Assembly (NCBI GenBank): GCA_015066385.1
Contig: SVOJ01000005.1
Span: forward strand, 1 to 64,000
Direction of reading: 5' to 3'
Origin: Oscillospiraceae bacterium
GTDB taxonomy: Bacteria; Bacillota; Clostridia; Oscillospirales; Acutalibacteraceae
DNA length: 64,000 nt
Below, piece by piece: positions 18,101 to 25,814 of this stretch (within the stretch, counting starts at the first letter, position 1; each line of letters opens with the position of its first letter). The notes under the pieces are model-generated. The model ran no database searches and was not told the DNA's origin. It saw only the letters and a list, made by a program, of their open reading frames with translations. A program made the translations under genes and the position numbers.

Positions 18101-18696
18101 GCATCAATAACAGAAAAGCAGACCTTGTTCCCGCCGCACTCAATCTCGTCAGAGAAGCCGGAATTCTGCCTTACTTTGCAAAGTGCGAGCTTGACCACAC
18201 GGCTGCTGACCTTGCAACCGTTCTCATTCCCGGCACGGCAGCTACCTGCACCGAAGACGGTGTGGAAGATGCATATGCCTGTGCAGACTGCGGTTATATC
18301 GTCCGTGGCGGCGGTGTGATCACTGCAAGCGGTCACAACCACACCTCCAAGGTTACCTCTGCTGCAACCTGCACGGCAGAAGGTGTTGAAACCTTCACCT
18401 GTGCAAACTGCGGTGATACATACACCAAATCCATTGCAAAGCTTTCCCACAGCTACGGTGCATGGACCACCAAAACCGCTGCTACCTGCACAGTTGACGG
18501 CGTCAGCGAACGCAAATGCACCTGCGGCAAAACAGAAACCAAGGCAATCCCTGCAACGGGTCACGCAGATGCAGACAGCAACTATGTCTGTGACAACTGC
18601 GGCACCGAGCTTGAAAAGCCCGAACTGAATTTCTTTGAAAAGATCATTGCTTTCTTCCGGAGCATCATTGATTTCTTCAAGAATCTGTTCAGCTGA
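15160..18696 (+). CDS. large secreted protein with C-terminal CxxC repeats and amphipathic tail
   Basis: 1178 residues from ATG 15160, with AGGAGG eight bases upstream. A signal peptide MKKTLAIILSILMMFAVLPV ends near GGSAAETS. Residues about 30-1000 are acidic and mostly helical, with no family I recognise. The C-terminal 180 residues carry repeated modules with paired cysteines (CADCGYI, CANCGDTYTK, CTCGKTETK, CDNCGTE), a pattern common in extracellular proteins of gut Clostridia. The extreme C-terminus, NFFEKIIAFFRSIIDFFKNL, is an aromatic amphipathic helix. Codon choice (many GCT, CTT, AAG, GTT) differs from neighbours, which suggests high expression. A surface or matrix role is likely, but the function is unknown. 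Confidence 0.85.
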   Translation: MKKTLAIILSILMMFAVLPVGGSAAETSYDRSAVASGIVADLTAEQMASVILDWVDRQIAKVTEDFESFEVNVMGTTVAVDIPEIKTLDDVITYKDYLAKLEGDFANLNTANLITREAAGSSLDFIYGVLQFMADNSEIFGKVFQWEAGKVFDYGKVGEYIEALDPAVEENKQIIDFYNNYLIGNDIQDKFIDWVAKQMKYDYAVDANGVRTENFDDIINNGILDWFAGICEQMGVLSADGIASLKAYDLRTTDIYTLVENFVGLVQSDNQVKIDTYYNYIMDTVVRSLLKNMLGQKAVVGAVATLPASFNAVYTDLALLETISGGNVYYKDGENYYIVTVADGVATAKTLTWETVVDFEFPTVTIYTGADFDQEVQTYHPTSADAVAYYTYASAKNQALVGDIGLAFNGTEVPADFAALMTEANAKTLTDGFGVAVAQGETIISELQLTFKEIEEFAEERALPIAQQALESGIASLPFAVDIKLEDVDVVLAYNGWATEDEFICEVVVDSVSAKLSGTMASMIQSVVDTAAKSVIGTTVDNPVATVVVDGISGGKGIDASGAKELFEFIDTDFVIDQNLLAFAENYDNYNGVVGQANRVLYDLVDMFVSDAGMQKLALEEGMNDKFTDNLEKICETANEMMASAEAIMTDPEVEALLGKAGIDMSEILGSFDFDLLYAISFESVEDLWVSAITLGLDILDNGTNETVSAVHSALEGCETLDAMAVAAADYLLAECIPAVNKLVAELKAQYTDVEIGFELTVPAKTDVASVADGAGKDIIMTKAVDVLYEAAVEGVALANAIANDVLADVATEIGMDMPTVAFELKVAKGADWTETLAALVNRVYELTDGIIIACDNEYTDTFDKISAVANAILPLGSLASNCASENFAFDINTVMGYIFNDGFEGDLEGFLRLFETAEKTADVASGVPVTKALINASQHIVDSIFPGTVVAENYEANTTVQETFTSGDNDVVIASNNMKSINNRKADLVPAALNLVREAGILPYFAKCELDHTAADLATVLIPGTAATCTEDGVEDAYACADCGYIVRGGGVITASGHNHTSKVTSAATCTAEGVETFTCANCGDTYTKSIAKLSHSYGAWTTKTAATCTVDGVSERKCTCGKTETKAIPATGHADADSNYVCDNCGTELEKPELNFFEKIIAFFRSIIDFFKNLFS

Positions 18697-18727
18697 ATAC
18701 AAGCTTTTCTCTTCCAATCTTCCCCAT

Positions 18728-18774
18728 AAAAACAATACGGGCAGTCCGCAAGGGTTGCCTGTATTGTTTTTTTT
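18728..18774 (+). terminator. terminator of the large secreted protein gene
   Basis: Stem AAAACAATACGGGCA paired with TGCCTGTATTGTTTT around a short loop, followed by a run of T. Strong rho-independent terminator. Confidence 0.85.
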
Positions 18775-18777
18775 GTA

Positions 18778-18806
18778 TTGCAATTGCAATTTGTTTTTTA
18801 TATAAT
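18778..18806 (+). promoter_or_regulatory. promoter of the ceramidase-like gene
   Basis: TTGCAA (18778-18783), 17 bases, TATAAT (18801-18806). The spacer contains ATTGCAATTTGTTT, a sequence also found in the GH13 promoter at 34449-34477. Confidence 0.7.
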
Positions 18807-18831
18807 ATAAGCGTAAAGGGAGGGAGCATTG

Positions 18832-20118
18832 ATGTCATTCTTATTGGGTGTTGCAAGAAAAGACATTACCCCTGCACTCGGGGGCAATCTCTACGGTTAT
18901 CATGACAAGATTTTTTCAGACAGCATCAACGACCGTCTGTATGTCACCGCCGTCTGTCTTGCGGATGAAAAACAGAAGGTGCTTCTTGTCAGCTGTGATG
19001 TCTGCCTGCTTCACAACACAATTTCCGACCGTATCCGCCGGGAAATTGCCCAAAACGAAAATATTCCCTTTGAAAATATTCTTATCCATGCCATCCACAC
19101 CCACACCGGCCCCAACACCGCCGGTGAGGAGGGCTGGGGCAAGATCGACATACCCTACTGCGAAAGCATTTTTATTCCCACCGTTCTCGAAGCCTGCCAC
19201 GAAGCGTGCTCAAATATGAAGCAAGCAAAAATGGGCTATGCGACCACCGACAGTAAGGTCGGCATCAACCGCCGTCAGCTGCTGCCAAACGGCACGGTTG
19301 ATCTCGGGCAGAATCCGTGGGGCGTTTATGACCCGACGATGAGCGTTGTGTCCTTTATCGGTGAAGATAAAAAGCCGCTTTTCAACCTCATCCACTACGG
19401 TGCACACAACACGGCCTGCGGTGCCATCACCACCATCTCGCGTGACTGGTGCGGTGTTGCCATTGACCGCCTTGCGGATTTGAGCGGCGGTGTCACGGCA
19501 TTCTTCAACGGCTGTGAGGGCGACACGGGGCCGCGGCTTCCCAACGGCAAAACCGTCGGCGGCATGCAGTATGCCCTCGAATTGGGCGGTCTTGCTGCCA
19601 TTGATGCGGTCAGGGCATGGAAAAATATAAAAACATATACAATCCCTGCCATCACCGTCCTGCCCATGCAGGCAAAGCTGCCGTTGCAGCCGCGCATTTC
19701 CTTGCAGGAAGCCAGGGACGGCTACGAAAAATTCAAGGAATTTGATGTCAACCTCAATCGGCAGACCGCACATTACTATGAGCAGGTCATTGCCGCATAC
19801 GAAAGCAATATTCCACAGGAGGAATACCGCACGGTTAACCTCACCCTCGTGCAGCTGGGCGATATTGTGATCATTCCCTTTGCCTACGAAATGTTCACGG
19901 AGATTTCTCTGCGCTTCAAGGCGGCATTTCCGCACAAGCACATTCTTTGCATGAGCAACACCAACGGCAACAACAGCTATTTCCCGTCTGCCGATCAGAT
20001 CATCCGCGGCGGCTATGAGGTGCAGATGTTTAAAACAGGCAACGGCCTGCAGGCCCCCGTGGACAATGCAGATGATTACCTTGTGCAGGAAATTGTCAGA
20101 AAAATGGAGGAACTTTAA
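18832..20118 (+). CDS. neutral/alkaline ceramidase-like hydrolase
   Basis: 428 residues from ATG 18832, eight bases after GGGAGG (a TTG directly before it is also possible). The protein matches the pattern of the neutral ceramidase N-terminal domain group: GVARKDITPALGGNLYGYHD, then AIHTHTGPNTAGEEGW with the zinc-binding histidines, HYGAHNTACG and NGCEGDTGPR. True ceramidases are longer and secreted; this copy has no signal peptide and lacks the C-terminal domain, so it is better seen as a cytoplasmic metal-dependent amidohydrolase of that fold. It is followed three bases later by a DegT aminotransferase gene, so the two may act on the same amino-sugar or lipid-like substrate. Confidence 0.8.
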   Translation: MSFLLGVARKDITPALGGNLYGYHDKIFSDSINDRLYVTAVCLADEKQKVLLVSCDVCLLHNTISDRIRREIAQNENIPFENILIHAIHTHTGPNTAGEEGWGKIDIPYCESIFIPTVLEACHEACSNMKQAKMGYATTDSKVGINRRQLLPNGTVDLGQNPWGVYDPTMSVVSFIGEDKKPLFNLIHYGAHNTACGAITTISRDWCGVAIDRLADLSGGVTAFFNGCEGDTGPRLPNGKTVGGMQYALELGGLAAIDAVRAWKNIKTYTIPAITVLPMQAKLPLQPRISLQEARDGYEKFKEFDVNLNRQTAHYYEQVIAAYESNIPQEEYRTVNLTLVQLGDIVIIPFAYEMFTEISLRFKAAFPHKHILCMSNTNGNNSYFPSADQIIRGGYEVQMFKTGNGLQAPVDNADDYLVQEIVRKMEEL

Positions 20119-20121
20119 GAT

Positions 20122-21282
20122 ATGTACAGAATCGGACAGGAAGAAATCAATGCCGTTGCAGAAGTCATCAATACAAAAGATTTCTTTAAAGTCAATAACT
20201 CCTGCAAGGCCGTATGGGGCTTTGAGGAGGATATGAAAAACTACTTCGGTGTCAACTATGCTTCGTTCACCACAAGCGGCACGGGCGCACTCGTTTCGGC
20301 CTTGGTGGCACTGGGCATCGGACCGGGTGACGAGGTGCTCGTCCCTGCCTACACCTACATCGCAACCGCCATGGCAGTGCTTGCCGTCGGCGCCATTCCC
20401 GTGGTCACGGAGGTGGATGCAACCCTTTCCATCGACCCCGAGGACATTGAACGCAAAATCACCCCTGCTACCCGTTGCATCATTCCCGTGCACATGAACG
20501 GCAGACCATGCAACATGGAAAAAATCATGGCCGTTGCCAAAAAGCACAATGTGCTCGTGCTCGAGGATGCCTGTCAGGGTGTCGGCAGCAGCTTCGGCGG
20601 AAAATACTGCGGCACCTTCGGCAACATGGGTGCATTCAGCTTCAATTTCTTCAAGATCATCACCTGCGGCGAGGGCGGCGGTGTGATTACCAACAATCAG
20701 AAGCTGTATGAACGCTCCTGCATTTACCACGATGCATCCGCCATTGCCTTCTTCGGTGAACAGATGAAGGACTTTTCCGAGCAGGGCTTCTGCGGCACAG
20801 AATACCGCGGCAACGAGCTGCTTGCCGCCGTCATGCGTTGTCAGATTCAAAAGCTCGACGGCATCGTGGCAGATCTTCGCAAAAATAAACAGGCGGTGCT
20901 CGATAAGCTCAACGACAGAATTGCCCTTGCACCCGACAATGATTCAAACGGTGACACGGGCAATATCATTGCATTCCGCTTTGATACCAAGCAAGAAGCC
21001 AAGGCCTTTTCGCAGAAAACAGGCGGCATGATTCCTGCCGAATGCGACCGCCATGTATATACAAGCTGGACACCCGTTATGGAAAAGCGCGGTGCGCTTC
21101 ATCCGCTGATGGATCCGTTCAGAATGCCTGCAAACGAAGGCCTGCGCCACAATTATACCAAGGATATGTGTCCGGCTTCGCTTGAACACCTCGCAAAAAC
21201 CGTTTATTGCTTTGTAAGTCCCGACTGGAACGAAGACGATATCACAGCGGTTGCCGACAAGCTTCTTTCCGCTTGCAATTAA
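20122..21282 (+). CDS. DegT/DnrJ/EryC1/StrS family PLP-dependent aminotransferase
   Basis: 386 residues, full family length. Fold-type I features are visible: SGTGALVSAL at residues 52-61 for cofactor phosphate binding, EDACQGVGSSF with Asp149 for the pyridine nitrogen, and the Schiff-base lysine Lys178 in AFSFNFFKIITCGEGGGVIT. These enzymes transfer an amino group to keto-sugars or cyclitols. The gene begins three bases after the ceramidase-like gene, whose end carries its ribosome binding site GGAGG. No sugar nucleotide genes lie nearby, so the substrate is unknown. Confidence 0.9.
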   Translation: MYRIGQEEINAVAEVINTKDFFKVNNSCKAVWGFEEDMKNYFGVNYASFTTSGTGALVSALVALGIGPGDEVLVPAYTYIATAMAVLAVGAIPVVTEVDATLSIDPEDIERKITPATRCIIPVHMNGRPCNMEKIMAVAKKHNVLVLEDACQGVGSSFGGKYCGTFGNMGAFSFNFFKIITCGEGGGVITNNQKLYERSCIYHDASAIAFFGEQMKDFSEQGFCGTEYRGNELLAAVMRCQIQKLDGIVADLRKNKQAVLDKLNDRIALAPDNDSNGDTGNIIAFRFDTKQEAKAFSQKTGGMIPAECDRHVYTSWTPVMEKRGALHPLMDPFRMPANEGLRHNYTKDMCPASLEHLAKTVYCFVSPDWNEDDITAVADKLLSACN

Positions 21283-21336
21283 GCGCAAAATATGTTAAAA
21301 TATATGCATTCCAAAAAAAGAAAGGAACAAAGACCT

Positions 21337-22311
21337 ATGAAAAAGAAAATTCTTTGCCTTGTTCTGTCTGCTGTTATGCTTATTCTCGGTTGCTGCATTC
21401 CCGCCGCCGCACTTGAACTGCTTCCCGAAGAAGAAATCGTGCTGACTGCCGAAGAAGTCGCCGAAGGCCCCTATGCCACACCTTATGAAGACAGCCGTTT
21501 CCTCGCTTACGGCGAATATGTGCTTCATTTCCGCGTGAAAGAAGCTGTAAATCCCGTCGGTCAGATCATGATGATCCACGGCTTTGCGCTTTCCGGTTAC
21601 TGCTGGGAAAATCTTGCCGCCATCCTCGTTGAAAACGGCTACACCTGCGTGCTTGTTGACCTGCCCGGTTACGGTTACTCCACCAGAGAAACCACCAAAA
21701 CCGAACGCATTGCAAGAACACAGCTTGTGTATACCCTCATGACATACCTGAGTGACGATCCTTGGATCGTGGCAGGTCATTCCATGGGCGGTTTCTTCGC
21801 ACAAGGAATTATGCAGGAATATCCCGACAGCGTTTCGGCTCTGCTTCTGTACGGCACATCCGGCAACGAAGGCATCGGCAACGGTATGAAAAATATCATC
21901 ACATTTGCTCCCGTTGTCACGATTATGGGGGCTGTCATGGAACTGTTTGTCAAGATCGACTTCATTTTCAACATGGCGCTCAGAATGGGATTAAATGACA
22001 ATGACTACTATGCCGGTTATGATGTTGCAAAGATCAAGGATCCGCTTTCCATCAAGGGAACCGGCATGGGTGCGCTTTACTGCGCGACCGATGTTCCCGC
22101 CACCGATTTCCAAGGTCTTCGTCTTTGCGGCAAACCCATTTTCTACTGCAACGGCACACTTGACAGTGTCATTTCAAAGGATGCCTGCGTAAAATTTGCA
22201 GCCCACCTGCCCAGCGATGCAGTCTGTGTCGATATTGAAGGCGGCGGACACATGTTCATCGAAAACATGGCCGAAGAAGTTGCAGCCTATACGCTTGCAT
22301 TTCTTAAATAA
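21337..22311 (+). CDS. secreted or membrane-bound alpha/beta-hydrolase
   Basis: 324 residues from ATG 21337 (AAAGGA upstream). The N-terminus MKKKILCLVLSAVMLILGCC is a signal peptide; cysteines at 19-20 make a weak lipobox possible, otherwise cleavage would follow IPAAA. The core is an alpha/beta-hydrolase: oxyanion-hole segment MIHGFALSGYCWENL, nucleophile elbow AGHSMGG (Ser149), an acidic residue in NGTLDSVISK and the histidine in GGGHMFIEN. A substrate cannot be named. The gene follows the aminotransferase by 54 bases and precedes a phosphodiesterase by 12, so the last two probably share an mRNA. Confidence 0.85.
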   Translation: MKKKILCLVLSAVMLILGCCIPAAALELLPEEEIVLTAEEVAEGPYATPYEDSRFLAYGEYVLHFRVKEAVNPVGQIMMIHGFALSGYCWENLAAILVENGYTCVLVDLPGYGYSTRETTKTERIARTQLVYTLMTYLSDDPWIVAGHSMGGFFAQGIMQEYPDSVSALLLYGTSGNEGIGNGMKNIITFAPVVTIMGAVMELFVKIDFIFNMALRMGLNDNDYYAGYDVAKIKDPLSIKGTGMGALYCATDVPATDFQGLRLCGKPIFYCNGTLDSVISKDACVKFAAHLPSDAVCVDIEGGGHMFIENMAEEVAAYTLAFLK

Positions 22312-22323
22312 GGAGAATCGGCA

Positions 22324-23169
22324 ATGGCTCTTTTAAATAAACTGATTACACTGCTTCTTGTTCCGCTTTTCATGAATCCGCTACTTCCCTTTTTACCGAT
22401 CGCAAAACTGATCTATGCAGAAAAGGAAGTCATTTCCCTTTCCGAAAACGGCATCGGAACAGCCGAAGACCCCGTTTATCTGACCGCACACAGAGGCATC
22501 ACGGCAAAAGCACCCGAAAACACCCTTCCCGCCTATGAAGCCGCAGTCGAACTCGGTTTTTACACTGCCGAATGTGATATTCTGCAGACTGCTGACGGTT
22601 ATTGGGTACTCAACCACAATTCCGACACGGACAATATGTTCTGCCAGTATGCAGAAATTTCCGAAACCACACTCGAAGAACTGCGTACATTCTCTTACAA
22701 AAAGGGTTGCAACTTCTGGGCTTATGAAGACCTGAAGATTGCCACACTGGACGAATATCTCGATGTTTTTGTCGGCACCGCAACCCGCCCGCAGATCGAA
22801 ATCAAGGCAGACGGCTACGATCAGCTTTACACCATCGTTGATGCCGTTTATACAAAAGGACTTGAAGATACCGCCATCATCATTTCGTTTGATTACAAGC
22901 AGCTCGAAACCATCCGTGCATATGATGCAAACATTGAACTGTGGTATCTTGTAGACACCATCACCCCCGAAATCATTGCACAGGCAAAGGCTCTCGGCGA
23001 CAACGTGTGGCTCTCCCCCAACTTTGAAGCCAACACGCAGGAAACCATTCAGCTTGCCATTGATGCAGGCGTTCCCGCTTCGTTCTGGACGGTCAATGAC
23101 CTTGAAGATGCAAAAATGCTCTACGACATGGGTGTGCGCTACATCGAAACCGACATCTTCTGCAATTAA
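22324..23169 (+). CDS. glycerophosphodiester phosphodiesterase family protein
   Basis: 281 residues. One N-terminal hydrophobic segment (residues 7-30) anchors or exports the protein. The GDPD domain follows with its catalytic and metal ligands: AHRG (His56, Arg57), PENTLPAYEAA (Glu65), ECDILQT (Glu83, Asp85) and LNHNSDTDN (His98). It hydrolyses glycerophosphodiesters, such as deacylated phospholipids, to glycerol-3-phosphate and an alcohol. It starts 12 bases after the alpha/beta-hydrolase gene with GGAG upstream, consistent with a joint extracytoplasmic lipid-degrading role. A hairpin terminator follows. Confidence 0.9.
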   Translation: MALLNKLITLLLVPLFMNPLLPFLPIAKLIYAEKEVISLSENGIGTAEDPVYLTAHRGITAKAPENTLPAYEAAVELGFYTAECDILQTADGYWVLNHNSDTDNMFCQYAEISETTLEELRTFSYKKGCNFWAYEDLKIATLDEYLDVFVGTATRPQIEIKADGYDQLYTIVDAVYTKGLEDTAIIISFDYKQLETIRAYDANIELWYLVDTITPEIIAQAKALGDNVWLSPNFEANTQETIQLAIDAGVPASFWTVNDLEDAKMLYDMGVRYIETDIFCN

Positions 23170-23176
23170 ATCAATC

Positions 23177-23220
23177 AAAAAAAAGAGATTGCAAACCGAA
23201 AGGAATGCAATCTCTTTTAT
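23177..23220 (+). terminator. hairpin terminator, copy 1 of a duplicated element flanking an ATPase gene
   Basis: Eight A, then GAGATTGC, a loop with AACCGAAAGGAA, then TGCAATCTC and T-rich sequence. It ends the GDPD gene. An almost identical copy lies at 24623-24668 behind the ATPase gene, differing by one base in the loop and an added CT. Confidence 0.8.
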
Positions 23221-23282
23221 TTTCGCCAATCTTCCGAAAATTTTTTCGCCAACTTTCCGAAAAATTTTCCGACAACCTTCCG
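23221..23282 (+). repeat. short degenerate tandem repeat, CGCCAAYYTTCCGAAAATTTT type
   Basis: Three imperfect units of 16-22 bases, each with TTCCGAAAA(A)TTTT or CTTCCGG, lie between the hairpin and the promoter of the ATPase gene. Confidence 0.5.
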
Positions 23283-23289
23283 GTTTTTA

Positions 23290-23317
23290 TTGATTTTTTT
23301 AAAAATTGTGGTATACT
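23290..23317 (+). promoter_or_regulatory. promoter of the first DUF4143-type ATPase gene
   Basis: TTGATT (23290-23295), 16 bases, TATACT (23312-23317), with the extended sequence GTGGTATACT. It matches the promoter of the second ATPase gene at 37439-37467 in both the TTGATTTTTTTAA block and the GTGGTATACT block. Confidence 0.7.
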
Positions 23318-23340
23318 AAAAAAACAAGGGAGGGTTTACA

Positions 23341-24624
23341 ATGCCTGTCACCAAAAATTATCGCAAAAGAATTGCGGATACAATCCTCGCAAGAAAACTG
23401 GAGGGAAAAGGTGCCGTTTTAATTGAAGGCCCGAAATGGTGCGGAAAAACAACCACCGCAGAGCAAGTTGCGCGTAGTGTTCTTTATATGGATGATTCCG
23501 AGAAAAAATCGCAATATCTTGCAATGGCAGAATTAAATCCAAAACGATTACTGCAAGGTGAAACACCGCGGCTGATCGACGAATGGCAGCTCGCACCGAA
23601 GCTTTGGGATGCAATCCGTTTTGAAGTCGATCATCGTGCACTGCTTGGGCAATTTATACTGACCGGCTCTGCAGTTCCGCCGGACACAAAAGAAATTGCA
23701 CATTCCGGCACAGGGCGGGTCACATGGCTTACAATGCGTACAATGAGTTTGTATGAATCCGGCGACTCCACGGGAGAGGTCAGTTTAAAAGAGTTGTTTA
23801 CCGCACCTGAAATGATAGACGGAGAATCCGACATGGATCTTGACCGTCTTGCTTTTCTCGTATGTCGGGGTGGTTGGCCACAAGCAATTGATATGCGTAA
23901 TGAAATCGCACTTGATCAGGCAATTGATTACTATGATGCCGTTGTGCATTCCGATATCAACAGAGCCGATGACGTAAATAAAAATCCGGAACGCGTCAAA
24001 CGGCTTATGCGTTCATATGCACGTAATCAAGGTACGCAGATTGCCAATACGGTGCTTGCAAACGACATCTCCGTCAATGACGGCACCGCAATTGACGATG
24101 AAACCGTAGCTTCTTATGTCAATGCACTCAAAAAAATATTCGTCGTAGAAGATATGCCTGCATGGAATCCGAATCTGCGCTCAAAAACCGCCATCCGTTC
24201 TTCCGATACCCGCTATTATACCGACCCATCCATTGCCGCCGCGGCATTGGGCATCGGACCGCAGGATCTGATTGCTGACTTAAAAACATTCGGTTTTCTT
24301 TTTGAAGCCTTATGCGTCCGCGATCTTCGCATCTTTGCAGATGCATTAGGCGGTACAGTCTACCATTATCGCGACAAAGACGGACTTGAATGTGATGCAG
24401 TCGTGCATCTCAGAAACGGCACATACGGTCTGATTGAAATCAAACTCGGCGGTGACACTTTGATTGAAGAAGGGACTAAAACACTGAAAGCTCTGGCACA
24501 AAAAATTGATACAAATAAAATGAATGCACCTGCCTTTTCCATGGTGCTCATCGGCACGGGTAATTATGCATACAGACGGCCCGACGGAATTTATGTAGTC
24601 CCCATCGGCTGCCTGCGAAATTAA
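23341..24624 (+). CDS. AAA_14/DUF4143-type ATPase with intact PD-(D/E)xK-like motif
   Basis: 427 residues. The N-terminal AAA domain has Walker A GPKWCGKTT (residues 30-38) and a Walker B/sensor stretch PRLIDEWQLAP (76-86). A middle winged-helix-like part follows, and the C-terminal DUF4143 region has Asp352 in DGLECDAV and Glu366-x-Lys368 in GLIEIKLGG, the arrangement of a PD-(D/E)xK nuclease fold. The function of this family is not established; copies are numerous in gut anaerobes and behave like mobile or defence-linked genes. Copies of one hairpin lie on both sides (23177-23220 and 24623-24668). Start 23341 follows AGGGAGGG. Confidence 0.88.
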   Translation: MPVTKNYRKRIADTILARKLEGKGAVLIEGPKWCGKTTTAEQVARSVLYMDDSEKKSQYLAMAELNPKRLLQGETPRLIDEWQLAPKLWDAIRFEVDHRALLGQFILTGSAVPPDTKEIAHSGTGRVTWLTMRTMSLYESGDSTGEVSLKELFTAPEMIDGESDMDLDRLAFLVCRGGWPQAIDMRNEIALDQAIDYYDAVVHSDINRADDVNKNPERVKRLMRSYARNQGTQIANTVLANDISVNDGTAIDDETVASYVNALKKIFVVEDMPAWNPNLRSKTAIRSSDTRYYTDPSIAAAALGIGPQDLIADLKTFGFLFEALCVRDLRIFADALGGTVYHYRDKDGLECDAVVHLRNGTYGLIEIKLGGDTLIEEGTKTLKALAQKIDTNKMNAPAFSMVLIGTGNYAYRRPDGIYVVPIGCLRN

Positions 24625-24668
24625 AAAAAAGAGATTGCGAACCGAAAGGAATGCAATCTCTCTTTTAT
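24623..24668. terminator. hairpin terminator, copy 2, shared by convergent genes
   Basis: The same hairpin as at 23177-23220 starts inside the stop codon of the ATPase gene. Since the stem is flanked by A on one side and T on the other, it can stop both this gene and the convergent epimerase gene. Confidence 0.8.
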
Positions 24669-24679
24669 TATGCAATGAA

Positions 24680-25804
24680 TCAGAACAGGCAGTAATTGCC
24701 TTTTTCGATTTTGTCAATGAGCATAAGCATACGCGGAATGTGGAACGGGCCTTTGAAGATATTGCCCTTGAGTTCATTTGCAACCGTGCCGTCATAATGC
24801 AGATAACCGTACCATTCGCCGTATTCTTTATCGACGAACTTATCAAAAGTATATTCCTTGACGGTGTTGTACCAGTTGAGATACTTTTCTTCACCGTAAA
24901 GCTTATATGCAAGCAGGTTTGCAATCATCGCTTCGCACTGCGGCCACCAGAGTTTCATATCCCATTCGAGTGCCGTGGCAGGATGTCCGTCGCAGTCGCA
25001 GAACGAAATGATGCCGCCGTCATAAAGACCGTGTTTCATGGAAATGTCAATGATGTCCTTGCCGAACTGTTTGAGGCTTTCGTCGTTCTGATAAACGCCC
25101 TCCGTCATCAAAAACCAAGCCGCTTCCAGCGAATGACCGGGATTGACCAATCTGCCCGTGGGAGTGTCCATGTACCTGTTGTCCAAACCGATGTTTTCAA
25201 GAAGTCCCTTTTCGGTCCAATGGGTGTAAATTTCTTTGACGGCGGCTTTGGCACAGGCATCGTATTTTTCTTTGTTGATCTTGCGAAGCACCTGCGAAGT
25301 AGCCAACATGATCATGGCAGGCGAAAGACCCTTGTAGGGGTGGTTTTCGGGGTTGAATTTGGGTGCAGTCTTATCGACACCCGTAAACAGACGGTAAGCA
25401 ACGTCAAAATACATTTCGGCTTTCTGTTTTGCTTCTTCGTCGCCCGTGGCAAGGTAATATTCTGCACAGCCGATGGCGGCAAAGGTTTCGCTGAAATAGT
25501 AGCGGCGCATCTGAATTTCCTTGCCCTCGCGGGTCACGGTGAAAGGCATTCTGCCCGATTCGGACGTGCACTTGGGCAAAAATTCATAAATCTTCTTTGC
25601 GGCATCAAGATAACCGAACTCGGTCAGACCGTAGTTGTGTGCACTTGCAAAAATATAGAGTGCACGACCCTGGAACCATACACTTTTTTCCGTGCCGTAC
25701 ACATTTCCCTTGCGGTCAAGCTGTGTAAAAATACCGCCTTCTTCGTCGTCAATGGCATTTTTCAGCCAGAACGGAAGAACTTGTTGTGTAAGATGGTTAA
25801 TCAT
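24680..25804 (-). CDS. N-acylglucosamine 2-epimerase (AGE/cellobiose 2-epimerase) family protein
   Basis: 374 residues, an (alpha/alpha)6 barrel of normal length. Conserved blocks include SVWFQGRALYIFASAHNYGL, VNPGHSLEAAWFLM with the catalytic His, EWDMKLWWPQCEAMIANLLA and FKGPFHIPRMLM. It interconverts N-acetylglucosamine and N-acetylmannosamine or epimerises oligosaccharide reducing ends; which one cannot be told by eye. It is the third gene of an apparent operon with an MBL hydrolase and a LURP-one protein, starting eleven bases after the MBL gene with GGAGAG as ribosome binding site. No other sialic-acid genes are adjacent. Confidence 0.9.
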   Translation of the reverse strand: MINHLTQQVLPFWLKNAIDDEEGGIFTQLDRKGNVYGTEKSVWFQGRALYIFASAHNYGLTEFGYLDAAKKIYEFLPKCTSESGRMPFTVTREGKEIQMRRYYFSETFAAIGCAEYYLATGDEEAKQKAEMYFDVAYRLFTGVDKTAPKFNPENHPYKGLSPAMIMLATSQVLRKINKEKYDACAKAAVKEIYTHWTEKGLLENIGLDNRYMDTPTGRLVNPGHSLEAAWFLMTEGVYQNDESLKQFGKDIIDISMKHGLYDGGIISFCDCDGHPATALEWDMKLWWPQCEAMIANLLAYKLYGEEKYLNWYNTVKEYTFDKFVDKEYGEWYGYLHYDGTVANELKGNIFKGPFHIPRMLMLIDKIEKGNYCLF

Positions 25805-25814
25805 ATTTCTCTCC

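Noticed and set aside
16129..18789. Open minus-strand frame of 886 codons opposite the large secreted protein gene
   Set aside because: It lies entirely antisense to a gene with signal peptide, two promoters, a strong ribosome binding site and a terminator. Its product is Cys/Val/Asn-rich nonsense produced by the codon bias of that gene, and it lacks a ribosome binding site.
19210..20850. Minus-strand frame of 546 codons opposite the ceramidase-like and DegT genes
   Set aside because: Antisense across two real genes and without a start signal; composition typical of a shadow frame.
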